NCBI RefSeq assembly: GCF_009907385.1
Contig: NZ_JAAATR010000001.1
Span: 1-64,000, forward strand
DNA: 64,000 bases
Origin: Atlantibacter hermannii
Lineage (GTDB): Bacteria > Pseudomonadota > Gammaproteobacteria > Enterobacterales > Enterobacteriaceae
Direction of reading: 5' to 3'
Of this stretch, positions 34,902 through 44,475 are shown piece by piece. A program made the position numbers and the translations under genes. The number at the start of each line of letters is the position of its first letter. Position 1 is the first letter of the stretch. The notes below the pieces were generated by a model. It was not told the origin of the DNA and ran no database searches. It worked only from the letters and a program-made list of their open reading frames with translations.

Positions 34902-36442
34902 CAGGCATTCTCCCCTTTCCAGACAAATTCACGCGCCAGTAGTCCTGTATTGGTGCTGCTGCTCGCCCAGGTAACCCCGGCGTCGGTCAGCATGTTGCAT
35001 TGGGCGGCCAGCGACGGCGTATCGAGATCGGTGCCCAGCACGTAGCCGAGGATCTCCAGATGGCGGCCCGCGTCGGCGGCGATCTGTTTAGCCTGTTTGA
35101 TGGCGTCGATCATCACGCCCACCGGATCTTCATGCGCCCCGAAGCCGAGCACGAAGTCCATGGCGATCACCCCCACTTCCGGGTCGCGCGCTTCCTGGAG
35201 TAAACGGCTGATGCGGTTGGTCGGATCGATCATCGGGTGCGGTTTGCCGTTGGTGAAGTCATCATCGCCAAAGTCCAGGAAGGTGTGGGCGATGCTCTGA
35301 TTGACGTCGCGCAGGCGGCGTTCCGGGTCCGGCTGGATGTTGCTGTAAACGTCGGGGTATTTTTCCAGCGCCGCAAACATCGCCTCATCGCACAGGGTGC
35401 CGCCGCAAAACAGCGCACGGATGTATTTTTGCTGCGGGTTGAGTCTGGCGCGCACTTCGTGGATCAGCGGCCAGTTCAGCGGATGCAAATCAATGCAGGA
35501 CTCATCGACGCCGGTTTGCAGCACCGCCTTCAGGGCGGCTTCTTTGGTGCCGCGCGCGAAAATCAGCCCAGGTTTATCGGCCTGCGGCTCCGCGCCGAGG
35601 AAACACACCACTACCGGCTTGGCGCAGGCTTCAGCGCGGGCTAACACCTTTTGAGCCACCGACGGCGCGGGCGGCTTGGAAATCAGCGCGATGACGTCGG
35701 TTTCCGGGTCATTCTCCAGCATCGCCAGCGCGTCGAGCATCATCAGGCCGCCGATGTTCTCGCTGAGATCGCGCCCGCCGGTGCCGATCAGCTGCGACAC
35801 GCCGCCGCCGAAATCGTGGATGCGCACGCTCAGCTCCTGGCTGCCGGTCCCCGACGCGCCGATAATGCCGATACGCCCGCGGCGCACCGCGTTGGCAAAG
35901 CACAGCCCCGCGCCGTTGAGGATGGCGGTGCCGCAGTCCGGCCCCATCATCAGCAAGCCTTTTTCATGTGCCAGCGTTTTTAACGCCAGCTCGTCGTCGA
36001 GGGAGACGTTGTCAGAAAACAGCATCACGTTGAGATCGTTTTCCAGCGCCTGGCGCGCTTCCCGCGCCGCGAATGCGCCATTGACGGAAATCACCGCCAG
36101 GTTGCTGTCCGGCAGGTGCTGGCGGGCAGAATTGAGCGTGGCGAAGCGCGCTTCGTGGCTGCCGCTGCTCTCTTTACGGATAAACAGCGCTTCGATAGCG
36201 GCCAGCGAAGCGTCGTTCGCCGCCTCATCGCCCTTAATCACAATCATCAAGTCGCCGCTTTTCGCCGCTTCCAGTTCCGGCGTCAGCAGATCAAGGTTAC
36301 GCAACACCCCTTTGTTCATTTCGGTGGCCATCGCCACAAACGCCTGCTCCACGCCATCCAGCTGGTTAGCTTTGGTTGAAATCGACATAAGCGACACGGA
36401 ATCAAAATAGGTGTTCTTTTTAATCACGATCCTGGTTGACAT
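34901..36442 (-). CDS. yahF: FdrA-like acyl-CoA synthetase-fold protein YahF
   Basis: A 513-residue homolog of E. coli YahF and paralog of FdrA (AllF). It has succinyl-CoA-synthetase-like domains: a CoA/nucleotide-binding region with GIIGASGTGSQELSVRIHDF, the phospho-histidine-ligase-like RGTKEAALKAVLQTG segment, and a C-terminal half with FGDDDFTNGKPHPMIDP. GGAGGAG precedes ATG 36442; the frame opens further up at 36454 without a better start. It overlaps yahE by 23 bases and yahG by one, so E, F and G are translationally coupled, fitting a three-subunit complex. Confidence 0.9.
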   Translation of the reverse strand: MSTRIVIKKNTYFDSVSLMSISTKANQLDGVEQAFVAMATEMNKGVLRNLDLLTPELEAAKSGDLMIVIKGDEAANDASLAAIEALFIRKESSGSHEARFATLNSARQHLPDSNLAVISVNGAFAAREARQALENDLNVMLFSDNVSLDDELALKTLAHEKGLLMMGPDCGTAILNGAGLCFANAVRRGRIGIIGASGTGSQELSVRIHDFGGGVSQLIGTGGRDLSENIGGLMMLDALAMLENDPETDVIALISKPPAPSVAQKVLARAEACAKPVVVCFLGAEPQADKPGLIFARGTKEAALKAVLQTGVDESCIDLHPLNWPLIHEVRARLNPQQKYIRALFCGGTLCDEAMFAALEKYPDVYSNIQPDPERRLRDVNQSIAHTFLDFGDDDFTNGKPHPMIDPTNRISRLLQEARDPEVGVIAMDFVLGFGAHEDPVGVMIDAIKQAKQIAADAGRHLEILGYVLGTDLDTPSLAAQCNMLTDAGVTWASSSTNTGLLAREFVWKGENA

Positions 36443-37349
36443 ATTCTCCTCCAAAATATTGCGTCAATAGCAGGGCGTCGGCCATGCCGTACAGCATGTC
36501 GCATCCTGAGCTTGACCCTATTTTCATCACGCCCTGTATTTCGCGCAGAATATTGCCGCGATTTTCCAGGGTTAATTTTTTAATCAATAAATAAATCACT
36601 TCGCGATAACGCTGGTGAATCGCCTCATTCAGAGTCAGCGCGCTGAGCGGCGTGGTTTGCTGATGATATTTATTCAGCCAGCGTAAAAAATCATCCTGAA
36701 ATTGCCGGCCCGGGCTACCAGTAATAAATAAAACCGCACTCAGCCCCACCAAATAATCATCGCCGCCCGGCGTTAATCCAATGCCTAAGCCTAATAGTTG
36801 CTGAAAAGCCGCTTCACTGTATTGTTTATCGCGCCGTTTTAATCCGTCGGTTAATTTTCCGCGCGCGTCGGTTAATTGTTTTGCCAGCTGCCGGTAAAAA
36901 ATATTATCAGCGCAATAATGAAATAATGACGCGTTGCGCGGTATCGCCTGTTCAATGAGGGTTGCCAGCGTTTCGCCCTGTTGCTGTTGGCAAAACGCGC
37001 CTAATGCTTCACTTTTCCAGCAGAGTATTTCCGGTTGCCACTGCTGGCACGTTCGAAAATCAATCCGCATTCGCTGGCCGATCCTCAGCCAGTTTCCCTG
37101 CCAGTACACCGGATCGCCGGGTTGTAATAGCCCTGCAAAGGTCGATAACGCTAACCGGCAGCTGTTGGGGGCGTTATCGCTGCCCGCCGACAGCAGGGTG
37201 AAGCGCTGCAAACCCTGCGGGCAAACCAGATTGACGGCTTTATCGAAACATTGCTCCACGCGCCCGCTGAATGCTGGCGCTTGTAAAAACTGGCTGTCCG
37301 CCGAAAGCGCCGTGAACGTCTGCCCGTCAGCCGACGCGAAAGGGTTCAC
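36420..37349 (-). CDS. yahE: DUF2877 subunit YahE
   Basis: A 309-residue homolog of E. coli YahE and of YlbF (AllH), the third oxamate-carbamoyltransferase-type subunit. The DUF2877 signature LLGLGIGLTPGGDDYLVGLS is present around 190-210. The start is a GTG at 37349 with GGGAGG six bases before it. It is somewhat longer than the K-12 protein at the N terminus (287 residues there by memory). It is less GC-rich in the middle than its neighbours. Confidence 0.88.
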   Translation of the reverse strand: MNPFASADGQTFTALSADSQFLQAPAFSGRVEQCFDKAVNLVCPQGLQRFTLLSAGSDNAPNSCRLALSTFAGLLQPGDPVYWQGNWLRIGQRMRIDFRTCQQWQPEILCWKSEALGAFCQQQQGETLATLIEQAIPRNASLFHYCADNIFYRQLAKQLTDARGKLTDGLKRRDKQYSEAAFQQLLGLGIGLTPGGDDYLVGLSAVLFITGSPGRQFQDDFLRWLNKYHQQTTPLSALTLNEAIHQRYREVIYLLIKKLTLENRGNILREIQGVMKIGSSSGCDMLYGMADALLLTQYFGGEYVNQDRD

Positions 37350-37361
37350 GCGAACCTCCCG

Positions 37362-37967
37362 TCAGGCGCCCGCGTTGACCAGCAGCTGGGCGATGGCGTC
37401 ATAGCCCTTTTCACGCGCCAGTTCGAGAGGCGTTTTGCCGTATTTGTCGGTCATATGCGGGTTGGCGCCGTGGTCCAGCAGCAGCTTAACGATTTCCTGC
37501 TGCTTTTCGCCGCCGTCGTTGAGTACGATGGCTTCCAGTAAGGGCGTCCAGCCGACAAAGTTGGTGTGATTAAAATTAATTTCGGTTTTGGTTAATAATT
37601 CCCGGACAATTTCCACGTGGCCTTTTTCACTGGCCGGCGTAATTCCCACGCCGCCGAAACGGGTCAGACGAGTTAAATCGGGTTTGGCAGGTAATACAAT
37701 GCGCAGCAGGGTTAAGTCATTATTCAGGCAGCTTAACAGGAACGGGTTAAAACAGGTTTCGTCTTGCTTATCGATATCTGCGCCTTCAGAAATTAAAAAA
37801 GAGACTGCCTCATACTGCTTATTCAGGCTGGCGAGTGTAATTGCCGTTCTTCCCTGGCGGTTAGTGCAATTAATATCCACGCCGTTTTCCAGGCAGGCTT
37901 TCAGGGCATTGACATCGCCCTGCCGGGCGGCAAGCAAAAATTCGCTAATCAGTTCATTCTGAGACAT
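37362..37967 (-). CDS. yahD: Ankyrin-repeat protein YahD
   Basis: A 201-residue protein made almost wholly of ankyrin repeats, the length of E. coli YahD. Repeats start near NALKACLENGVDINCTNRQG, TAITLASLNKQYEAVSFLIS, TPASEKGHVEIVRELLTKTE and TPLELAREKGYDAIAQLLVN. No signal peptide. First gene of the operon, with GGGAGA before the ATG; yahE follows after 12 bases. Ankyrin proteins bind partners rather than catalyse, so a scaffold or inhibitor of the YahE/F/G complex is an attractive but untested idea. Confidence 0.92.
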   Translation of the reverse strand: MSQNELISEFLLAARQGDVNALKACLENGVDINCTNRQGRTAITLASLNKQYEAVSFLISEGADIDKQDETCFNPFLLSCLNNDLTLLRIVLPAKPDLTRLTRFGGVGITPASEKGHVEIVRELLTKTEINFNHTNFVGWTPLLEAIVLNDGGEKQQEIVKLLLDHGANPHMTDKYGKTPLELAREKGYDAIAQLLVNAGA

Positions 37968-38229
37968 AGGGTTCTCCCCGTCAGGGCCAGCAGAAATAAA
38001 ATATTTCGCTCTGGCTAATCATTGGATGTTTACTGATTCTGAGAATAGCAACACTGTCCGGTGAATAACATCCGTTTGAAATGCATTCATCGGAAGGGGA
38101 TGGATTGTTGAAGAAATTTTGATAATCGGGCTATTGTGTGCGGCAGCGCACCGTTTGAGCGTGCCGCGCTCACATTTCGAACGCATAAATGAAAGGCTGA
38201 GACGCAGTTTCAGCTCTCTCGATGAGAAG

Positions 38230-38253
38230 CGTTTTCATTAAATGCTGAAAACG
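38230..38253. promoter_or_regulatory. Candidate operator between yahB and yahD
   Basis: CGTTTTCA, eight bases, TGAAAACG: a perfect inverted repeat about 80 bases before yahB in the 367-base divergent region. LysR proteins bind such sites next to their own gene. Two GC-rich hairpins (38138-38151 and one near 38157-38171) also lie here. No gene was seen in 37968-38334. Confidence 0.4.
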
Positions 38254-38334
38254 TGAAGCGGGACGGGTTTATTGTAACAACAGTGTTAAATTGTATTCAA
38301 AACTGACGCCGCGTCGCTGATAAGGAAAATCGTC

Positions 38335-39264
38335 ATGAATTCCATCTTTACCGAAGAGAACCTGCACACCTTCACCATGGCCGCCCGCTACGCCAGTTTC
38401 AGCAAGGCCGCAGAGGAGCTGGGCGTGACGACGTCAGCAGTGAGTTACACCATCAAGCGTATTGAAACCTATCTCGACGTGGTGCTGTTTGAGCGTAATA
38501 CCCGCAGCATTGAGCTGACCGAATCAGGGTTTTACTTTTATCGCAAAGCCATCGATTTACTGAATGACTTTCACGCTATCAAGCGCGGCATTGATACCAT
38601 CGCCCAGGGCATTGAAGCCCGGGTGCGGATTTGCATAAACCAGCTGCTTTATACGCCGCGCCACACCGCGAAGCTGCTGCAAATCCTCAAAAAGCAGTTC
38701 CCCACCTGCCAGATCACCGTCACGACGGAGGTGTATAACGGGGTATGGGATTCGATCATTAATAACCAGGCCAATATTGCTATTGGCGCGCCCGATACCC
38801 TGCTGGACGGCGGCGGCATCGATTACACGGAAATCGGCGCGGTGCGTTGGGAGTTCGCCATTGCGCCGACCCACCCGCTGGCGCTGATGCCGGAGCCGAT
38901 CACCGAAAGCCAGCTGCGGCTGTACCCCAACATCATGGTGGAAGACACCGCCCACACCATTAATAAAAAAGTCGGCTGGCTGCTGCACGGGCAGGAAGCG
39001 ATTCTGGTGCCGGACTTCAATACCAAATGCCAGTGCCAGATTCTGGGCGAAGGCATCGGCTTTTTACCGGCCTATATGGTGAAAGAGCCCAAAGAGCATG
39101 GTCTGCTGGTGACCAAAACCATCCATAACCCGCGCCAGGATTCGCGGATGCTGCTGGCGACGCAGCACGCCGCCACCGGGCAAGTGACGCAGTGGATCAA
39201 AAAGCAGTTTGCCCCGGACGGCGTGCTGACGGCGATTTATCAGGATCTGCTGTGGCGCGAGTAA
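38335..39264 (+). CDS. yahB: LysR-family regulator YahB
   Basis: A 309-residue LysR regulator nearly identical in layout to E. coli YahB: helix-turn-helix in SFSKAAEELGVTTSAVSYTI, effector domain with FPTCQITVTTEVYNGVWDSI and GAPDTLLDGGGIDYTEIGA. AAGGAAAA precedes the ATG. It diverges from yahD and is the expected activator of the yahD-J operon; its inducer is unknown. It ends one base from the convergent cobT stop. Confidence 0.93.
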   Translation: MNSIFTEENLHTFTMAARYASFSKAAEELGVTTSAVSYTIKRIETYLDVVLFERNTRSIELTESGFYFYRKAIDLLNDFHAIKRGIDTIAQGIEARVRICINQLLYTPRHTAKLLQILKKQFPTCQITVTTEVYNGVWDSIINNQANIAIGAPDTLLDGGGIDYTEIGAVRWEFAIAPTHPLALMPEPITESQLRLYPNIMVEDTAHTINKKVGWLLHGQEAILVPDFNTKCQCQILGEGIGFLPAYMVKEPKEHGLLVTKTIHNPRQDSRMLLATQHAATGQVTQWIKKQFAPDGVLTAIYQDLLWRE

Positions 39265-39265
39265 A

Positions 39266-40312
39266 TCATAACCGGATATTGCTCTCCGCCAGGCTGCCCA
39301 TCTCGGTGTAAATCGCGCAGGCGGCATCCACCAGTTGCATCGCCAGCGCCGCGCCGCTGCCTTCGCCAAGGCGCATTCCCATATGCAGATACGGCTCCAA
39401 CCCCAGCGCGTGTAAGGCAATGGCCGCGCCCTTTTCCGCCGAAAAATGCGACGGGATCAGATAAGGTTTTACCCCAGGCGCGATTTTGCAGGCCGCCAGC
39501 GCCGCCGCGTAGGAGAGAAAGCCGTCCAGCACCACCGGCAAACCGCAGCGCGCCGCGCCGAGGATCGCGCCGGTCATCCCCAACAGGTCAAATCCGCCGA
39601 CTTTTGCCAGCACGTCGACACCGTCGCTGGCATCCGGCTGGTTCAGGGCAATCGCCTGCTGCACCACCGCCACCTTATGGGCGATTCTGTCCGCCGGGAA
39701 GTTGGCGCCAAACCCCACCACGTCGGCGGGAGAGGCATCGGCCAGCACGCTGACCATCGCCGCCGCCGGGGTGGTGTTCGCCATGCCGAGTTCGCCCACG
39801 CCAAACACCTTCACGCCGCGATTCGCCAGCTCGCAGGTATGGGTGATCACGCTGACCAGCAATGCGTTCGCCACCTGGCGCGACATCGCGGGCTCCCGGG
39901 CAATATTGCCGCTGCCGCGCGCCACTTTCAGGCTGAAAATCCCCGGTAGCGGATCGCTGTCGATGCCGATATCAATCACATGCACATCCGCCCCTGCCTG
40001 CTTCGCCAGTACGCACACGCCGGTATTGTTGCGCAGCATGTTCATCGCCTGGATGGCGGTGACCGCTTTCGGCGAAATGGTCACCTGTTCGTCATACACG
40101 CCATGATCCGCGCACATCACCAGAATGGCCTTTTGTGCCTGCTGCGGCTTACCGTGAAACCCCGGCATCCCGGCCAGTTGCACCGCCAGGCTTTCCAGCC
40201 GGCCCAGGCTTCCCGGCGGCTTCAGCAGGCCGTCAAGATGGTTTTGCGCCTGACGCATGGCGTTATCGTCAAGAGGGGGGATTGCGTTAATCAGTGAGGC
40301 CAGTGTTTGCAT
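39266..40312 (-). CDS. cobT: Nicotinate-nucleotide-dimethylbenzimidazole phosphoribosyltransferase
   Basis: Makes alpha-ribazole phosphate for the lower ligand of cobalamin. The 348-residue protein shows [55 protein letters not shown] and the catalytic glutamate region [13 protein letters not shown] near the C terminus. It is last in cbiB-cobS-cobT, 11 bases after cobS. Intact. Confidence 0.96.
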   Translation of the reverse strand: MQTLASLINAIPPLDDNAMRQAQNHLDGLLKPPGSLGRLESLAVQLAGMPGFHGKPQQAQKAILVMCADHGVYDEQVTISPKAVTAIQAMNMLRNNTGVCVLAKQAGADVHVIDIGIDSDPLPGIFSLKVARGSGNIAREPAMSRQVANALLVSVITHTCELANRGVKVFGVGELGMANTTPAAAMVSVLADASPADVVGFGANFPADRIAHKVAVVQQAIALNQPDASDGVDVLAKVGGFDLLGMTGAILGAARCGLPVVLDGFLSYAAALAACKIAPGVKPYLIPSHFSAEKGAAIALHALGLEPYLHMGMRLGEGSGAALAMQLVDAACAIYTEMGSLAESNIRL

Positions 40313-40323
40313 GTGCGTGCTCG

Positions 40324-41064
40324 TTATAAAAGGGCAATAAGAAAAATGACTTCGCCCAGCTCAATGGCTGCGCCAAGGGTGTCGCCGGTCTGGCCGCGCA
40401 GGGTACGTTTGATGGCAAAGCCGATCATCGCGATGGCGACGGTGGCGAGAAACCACGCCAGCAGGCCGCCGCCGGGAAGCAGAACCAGGCACAGCGCCGC
40501 GCTGGTCGCCAGCGTTATCGCGGTTTGCGCCAGCGTGACTTTGCCGATAAAGATATTGCCGAGCCCGTTGTCGCGGGCGTAGCGCTGGCGATACATCAGC
40601 AACACCACCGCGCCGCGCCCTACCACGCTTGCCAGAATCAGCACCGGCAGCATCGAATAGCCGCGCAGCGCCAGTTCGTTCACCACCAGCACTTTCGCCA
40701 GCAGGACAAAAATCAGCCCCAACCCGCCGTGCGTGCCAAGGCGGCTGTCGCGCATGATCTCCAGCTTTTTCTCGCGGATACGGGCGGAGAACAGTCCGTC
40801 GCAGGTATCCGCAAGGCCATCCAGATGAAAGCCGCCGGTCAGCAGCGCCAGCGCCAGTACGTAAAACAGCGCGGCCAGCGGCGTGCCGCACCAGGGCGCA
40901 AGCAGCATAAACACCGCGGCGGCAATCGCGCCGAGCACCAGGCCCACCCACGGGAAAACCACGATGCCGCGCGAATACTGGTCCAGCTCCAGCCCCTGCG
41001 ACCAGCGGTAAGGCACCGGCAGGCGGCTCATAAAGGCGAGTGTGGCAAAAAAAGTCCGTATCAT
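40324..41064 (-). CDS. cobS: Adenosylcobinamide-GDP ribazoletransferase (cobalamin synthase)
   Basis: Membrane enzyme joining adenosylcobinamide-GDP with alpha-ribazole phosphate in the last nucleotide-loop step. The 246 residues contain [11 protein letters not shown], the [19 protein letters not shown] motif with conserved acids, and [13 protein letters not shown], plus several hydrophobic helices. GGAG precedes ATG 41064. Its usual partner cobU is not beside it. Confidence 0.96.
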   Translation of the reverse strand: MIRTFFATLAFMSRLPVPYRWSQGLELDQYSRGIVVFPWVGLVLGAIAAAVFMLLAPWCGTPLAALFYVLALALLTGGFHLDGLADTCDGLFSARIREKKLEIMRDSRLGTHGGLGLIFVLLAKVLVVNELALRGYSMLPVLILASVVGRGAVVLLMYRQRYARDNGLGNIFIGKVTLAQTAITLATSAALCLVLLPGGGLLAWFLATVAIAMIGFAIKRTLRGQTGDTLGAAIELGEVIFLIALL

Positions 41065-41087
41065 TTTTTCTCCGTGATGCTGAAAAC

Positions 41088-42035
41088 TTAAAACAAGAGA
41101 TAAAGCAGGCTGAATAATATCAGCGCCAGCAGCGACGCAACGTTCATCAGACGAATCGTCGCCGGGATGTCGTCAACGCTCACTTCGCGCGTCGCATCGC
41201 CAATCCAGGGTTTCTCTACCCGTTCGCCAAAATAATCGTTGGGTCCGCCCAGCCGGATCCCCAACGCGCCTGCGACCGTGGCTTCCGGCCAGGCGCAGTT
41301 GGGGCTGCTGTGATTGCGTCGGTCACGCCAGCCAGTGCGTAGCGCGGATTTATGATCATTGCCGCACAACGCTGCCGCCAGCGCCAGCAGCAGCCAGCTG
41401 ATACGCGCCGGAATAAAGTTAGCGATGTCATCCATGCGCGCCGACACCCTGCCTATCGCCCGGTACTTTTCGTGCTTATAGCCGACCATCGAGTCGAGGG
41501 TGTTGACCGCTTTGTAGGCCATCGCCAGCGGCGCGCCGCCCAGCAGCAGGAAAAACAGCGGCGCAATCACGCCATCGACGCTGTTTTCAGCCACGGTTTC
41601 CACCACCGCGCGGGTGATTTGCGGCGGCTGAAGCTGAGAGGTATCGCGCCCGACGATCCATGACAGTTTTTCACGGCTGCGGGCCAGGTCCCCCGCACGC
41701 AACGGTTTTTCTACCTCCCGCGCGGCATCGCCAAGGCAACGCCCGGCCAGCAGGGTGTAGATCATCCAGATTTCCAGCGCCACGCCCAGCCATGCGTGTA
41801 TGCCATACGCCAGCGCCAGTATGGCCCAGGATAGCGCCCAGGTTGCACCCACCACAATCAGCCACAGCAATGCGCCGCCCAGCGTCAGGGACAGCTCGCT
41901 ACGGCAGACGCGGCGCACGGCGCGCTGCACCAGATGAATAACATTGCCGATTACGCGGATGGGGTGCGGCCAGTGTTGCGGATCGCCAAGCCAACAATCG
42001 AGCAGCCAGGCTGCCCACCAGATGAGAAGCGTCAT
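41088..42035 (-). CDS. cbiB: Adenosylcobinamide-phosphate synthase CbiB
   Basis: Membrane protein that attaches aminopropanol phosphate to adenosylcobyric acid. The 315 residues include the early [40 protein letters not shown] and [20 protein letters not shown], and [17 protein letters not shown]. It is first of the three cobalamin genes, 23 bases ahead of cobS. The 99 bases before it (42036-42134) hold no recognisable cobalamin riboswitch. Confidence 0.95.
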   Translation of the reverse strand: MTLLIWWAAWLLDCWLGDPQHWPHPIRVIGNVIHLVQRAVRRVCRSELSLTLGGALLWLIVVGATWALSWAILALAYGIHAWLGVALEIWMIYTLLAGRCLGDAAREVEKPLRAGDLARSREKLSWIVGRDTSQLQPPQITRAVVETVAENSVDGVIAPLFFLLLGGAPLAMAYKAVNTLDSMVGYKHEKYRAIGRVSARMDDIANFIPARISWLLLALAAALCGNDHKSALRTGWRDRRNHSSPNCAWPEATVAGALGIRLGGPNDYFGERVEKPWIGDATREVSVDDIPATIRLMNVASLLALILFSLLYLLF

Positions 42036-42134
42036 CAGGATTTCCCGTCGCGCCAGTGATAAGTGTGTAGAGGACGTTGAGTTTCAGTTATCCGGCGTCG
42101 CGGGATACACGCTCCGGTTGACTTACGCAGAATG

Positions 42135-42167
42135 AAAAACGGCGGCAGGAATAGCCCTTGCCGCCGT
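42135..42167 (-). terminator. Terminator of yeeX
   Basis: Minus strand: ACGGCGGCA, 11-base loop, TGCCGCCGT, then TTTTT, just after the yeeX stop. Confidence 0.85.
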
Positions 42168-42176
42168 CTTACTGAA

Positions 42177-42509
42177 TCATTCTTTGATGTCAGGTACTTT
42201 CAGTTCGCCCATGACTTTGAGCTTTTTGGAGATCTCACGACGCTCTTTAGACAGCTCGGCGTTTTTGATGATGTAGTCATCCACGCGATCTTCATAGTCG
42301 GTTTTCATGCTGGCGATGATGCCCTGAATGGCTTCAATGCTCATGCCTGGCTTGATGTAATCGCTCAGGTTGTCGAGCAACAGCACGCGTTTCTGGTTGT
42401 CACGGATCTTCTTCTCTACGTCCTGAATTTCGCGTTGCAGTTTGTTTTTACGACGGAACAAACGCACGAACTCCAGTACGTCCTGGAATGAAGGTTTGCC
42501 ATTTTCCAT
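42177..42509 (-). CDS. yeeX: DUF496 coiled-coil protein YeeX
   Basis: A 110-residue soluble, highly charged coiled-coil protein almost identical to E. coli YeeX ([40 protein letters not shown]). Function unknown. The frame opens at 42584, but ATG 42509 with AGGGG upstream gives the conserved start MENGKPSFQ. Confidence 0.94.
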   Translation of the reverse strand: MENGKPSFQDVLEFVRLFRRKNKLQREIQDVEKKIRDNQKRVLLLDNLSDYIKPGMSIEAIQGIIASMKTDYEDRVDDYIIKNAELSKERREISKKLKVMGELKVPDIKE

Positions 42510-42671
42510 ATTTACACCCCTGATAATTGAGACTCTGATTCGTTCAAGCCGCAGCGACAAACATAACCGGCAACGGCTGCGCATGACAACGGTTAATACC
42601 CTACCCTAATCATACGCTGAATTCCTGCTGAATCGAAACCAGCAATATATCCATGCGGTTTCGTATGGTTT

Positions 42672-43730
42672 TTATTTACGCAATGCCCGGCAGATCAGGT
42701 GCGATAACAGCTCCAGTTGACGCGCCAGTTCCAGGCTTAGCCACACGTAGCCGTGAATCGAGGTTTCATGCAGCGCGCTGCCTTCGTCCTGGCGCATCAT
42801 CTGGCGCAGTTCACCGACAATTTCCGCCAGCTTCGCGTTATTGGCCGCTGCCGGGGAAGGGTTACCTTCGTACAGCGCCTTCGACAGCGCCGCCAGGGTA
42901 TGGTGGGTCATCTGCTGGGTTTCGCGCAGGGTATGGGCGTTAATCATCACAAAATGGCTTTCCCGGGTCGCCCAGTGGGCATTGAGCTGGAGTTCCAGGG
43001 TACACACCAGGTTGCGGCTGACGGTCTGGATCGCCTCGAACACCGATTTCTGAATATGGGTTTCTTTACTGGCAGGGACAATCAGGGCGCGCATTTTCAC
43101 CACGTCGCTCAACATGGCGTGCAGCGATTTATCAAGCCGGGGCCGTTCGACCAGGTTGGGCGAAAATCCGGCCTGCGAAAGCCGGGTAAAATTATGCGCG
43201 AACGTCGCCATCTGGATGCGCCAGTGAATAAACGCGCGCTGGGGATAGATGCTGGTAAACAGCATCGCCAGCAGCGACCCTAAAATCACGTCGCCGCTGC
43301 GCCACAGCGCGATCTGCAGATCCCCCGCCGGCGCGCCCACCACCACGGAAAGCGTAATGCCTATCAGCAGCGCCTGGTAAGGCCGTTTGCCAAGCGTAAG
43401 ATAGCCGCAGATAAACATCGCCAGCGCGCACCACAGCAGCATAATCGGCAGGGAAATCAGCTCCAGCTTCAGGGCGATCAACCCCACCGACGCGCCAAAA
43501 ATCGTCCCCCCGATGCGCTCAAAGGCGCGCGGCACCACGTTGCCCCAAAACGAGATCGGCCCCATCACCACCACCAGCGTAATCAGCGGCCAGGTCCCCT
43601 CCGGCACATTCAGCAGGCGAACCAGTAAAAACGTCAGCGTGAAGGCCAGCGCGATACGCACGCCGTGCACCAGGCGGTAATGACGATAGAGCCGAATTTC
43701 GAAAGGGCTTAATGATTTATCAGGACGCAC
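42672..43730 (-). CDS. yeeA: FUSC-family inner-membrane protein YeeA
   Basis: Fusaric-acid-resistance-like membrane protein, 352 residues, with N-terminal and central hydrophobic helices followed by a cytoplasmic helical region; matches E. coli YeeA in length. A GTG at 43730 with GGAG seven bases upstream is the best start: it gives RPDKSLSPFEIRLYRHYR, aligned with the K-12 N terminus. The upstream ATG 43745 falls in the tail of the sbmC terminator. Transport substrate unknown. Confidence 0.9.
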   Translation of the reverse strand: MRPDKSLSPFEIRLYRHYRLVHGVRIALAFTLTFLLVRLLNVPEGTWPLITLVVVMGPISFWGNVVPRAFERIGGTIFGASVGLIALKLELISLPIMLLWCALAMFICGYLTLGKRPYQALLIGITLSVVVGAPAGDLQIALWRSGDVILGSLLAMLFTSIYPQRAFIHWRIQMATFAHNFTRLSQAGFSPNLVERPRLDKSLHAMLSDVVKMRALIVPASKETHIQKSVFEAIQTVSRNLVCTLELQLNAHWATRESHFVMINAHTLRETQQMTHHTLAALSKALYEGNPSPAAANNAKLAEIVGELRQMMRQDEGSALHETSIHGYVWLSLELARQLELLSHLICRALRK

Positions 43731-43744
43731 ACCGGCACTCCGCA

Positions 43745-43772
43745 TGAAAAAACCCGCATTGTACCGGGATTT
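43745..43772 (-). terminator. Terminator of sbmC
   Basis: Minus strand AAAAATCCCG, eight-base loop, CGGGTTTTTT, between sbmC and yeeA. Confidence 0.75.
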
Positions 43773-43854
43773 TTGCCGCCTGGTATCAACACATCGGGTT
43801 AAACGCGCCGTTATTGCGGCGAATAACGGCGACGTCATGCCCGCTCAGGGCGAG

Positions 43855-44328
43855 TTACGCGTGTTTAGGCTCAACCGGCAAGAACATGTTGATGTCCCAG
43901 TAGCCCTCCTTTGCGCCGTCGTTGAGGTAGATTTCGAAGCAGGGTTTAGGGGCGATTTGGTACTTCACGTCTTCGAGCAGGCTATTGAAAAACAGCCGCC
44001 AGGGTGTTTCAAAATCATGATTTTCAACGCGCGCCTGCGCTACCGCATATTGCCCGCCCGCCACTTCAGTTGCAATAACGCCTTCACTGTTGGCAGGGAT
44101 GGCAAAGTTTTCCGGCACGGTGACGGCGGTATCGCAGCGCAGTTTCTCTGCGGGCACCCTGTCCGGGTTGTCGTAATAAACGGCAATCCACTCCAGCGGT
44201 TGGATTTGGTTGCTGTCCACCCACATCATCAGTTGCTCAAACCCCTGAGGAACGGTTTTATCCCAGGGGCCAACGAAATGAAACCCGGCAATGCGACGGG
44301 TTTCGGCTTGCTGAATCTGATAATCCAT
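43855..44328 (-). CDS. sbmC: DNA gyrase inhibitor SbmC (GyrI)
   Basis: GyrI-like protein of 157 residues that protects gyrase from microcin B17, CcdB and quinolones in E. coli. It has the single-domain SHS2/GyrI fold, with [20 protein letters not shown] and [21 protein letters not shown] LexA box lies just upstream, consistent with SOS control. Confidence 0.94.
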   Translation of the reverse strand: MDYQIQQAETRRIAGFHFVGPWDKTVPQGFEQLMMWVDSNQIQPLEWIAVYYDNPDRVPAEKLRCDTAVTVPENFAIPANSEGVIATEVAGGQYAVAQARVENHDFETPWRLFFNSLLEDVKYQIAPKPCFEIYLNDGAKEGYWDINMFLPVEPKHA

Positions 44329-44349
44329 GATCGTTCCTCGCTGTGAAAT

Positions 44350-44369
44350 AACTGTATATGCAAACAGTA
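44350..44369 (-). promoter_or_regulatory. LexA (SOS) box of sbmC
   Basis: AACTGTATATGCAAACAGTA contains CTGT-N8-ACAG (44352-44367), a near-ideal LexA site about 25 bases upstream of the sbmC start. E. coli sbmC is a known SOS gene. Confidence 0.85.
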
Positions 44370-44475
44370 TTATACGTTTTGCACGGGCGCTCTAAAGCAT
44401 AGTGTGCTTAATTTGTGAGCGCACTCGCGGAAAAGTCGTTTTCAGAAAACGAGGGGTTAAGTCGTTGTTAAGGCG

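Noticed and set aside
42036..42134. Cobalamin riboswitch before cbiB
   Set aside because: The gap is only 99 bases and lacks a recognisable B12 box.
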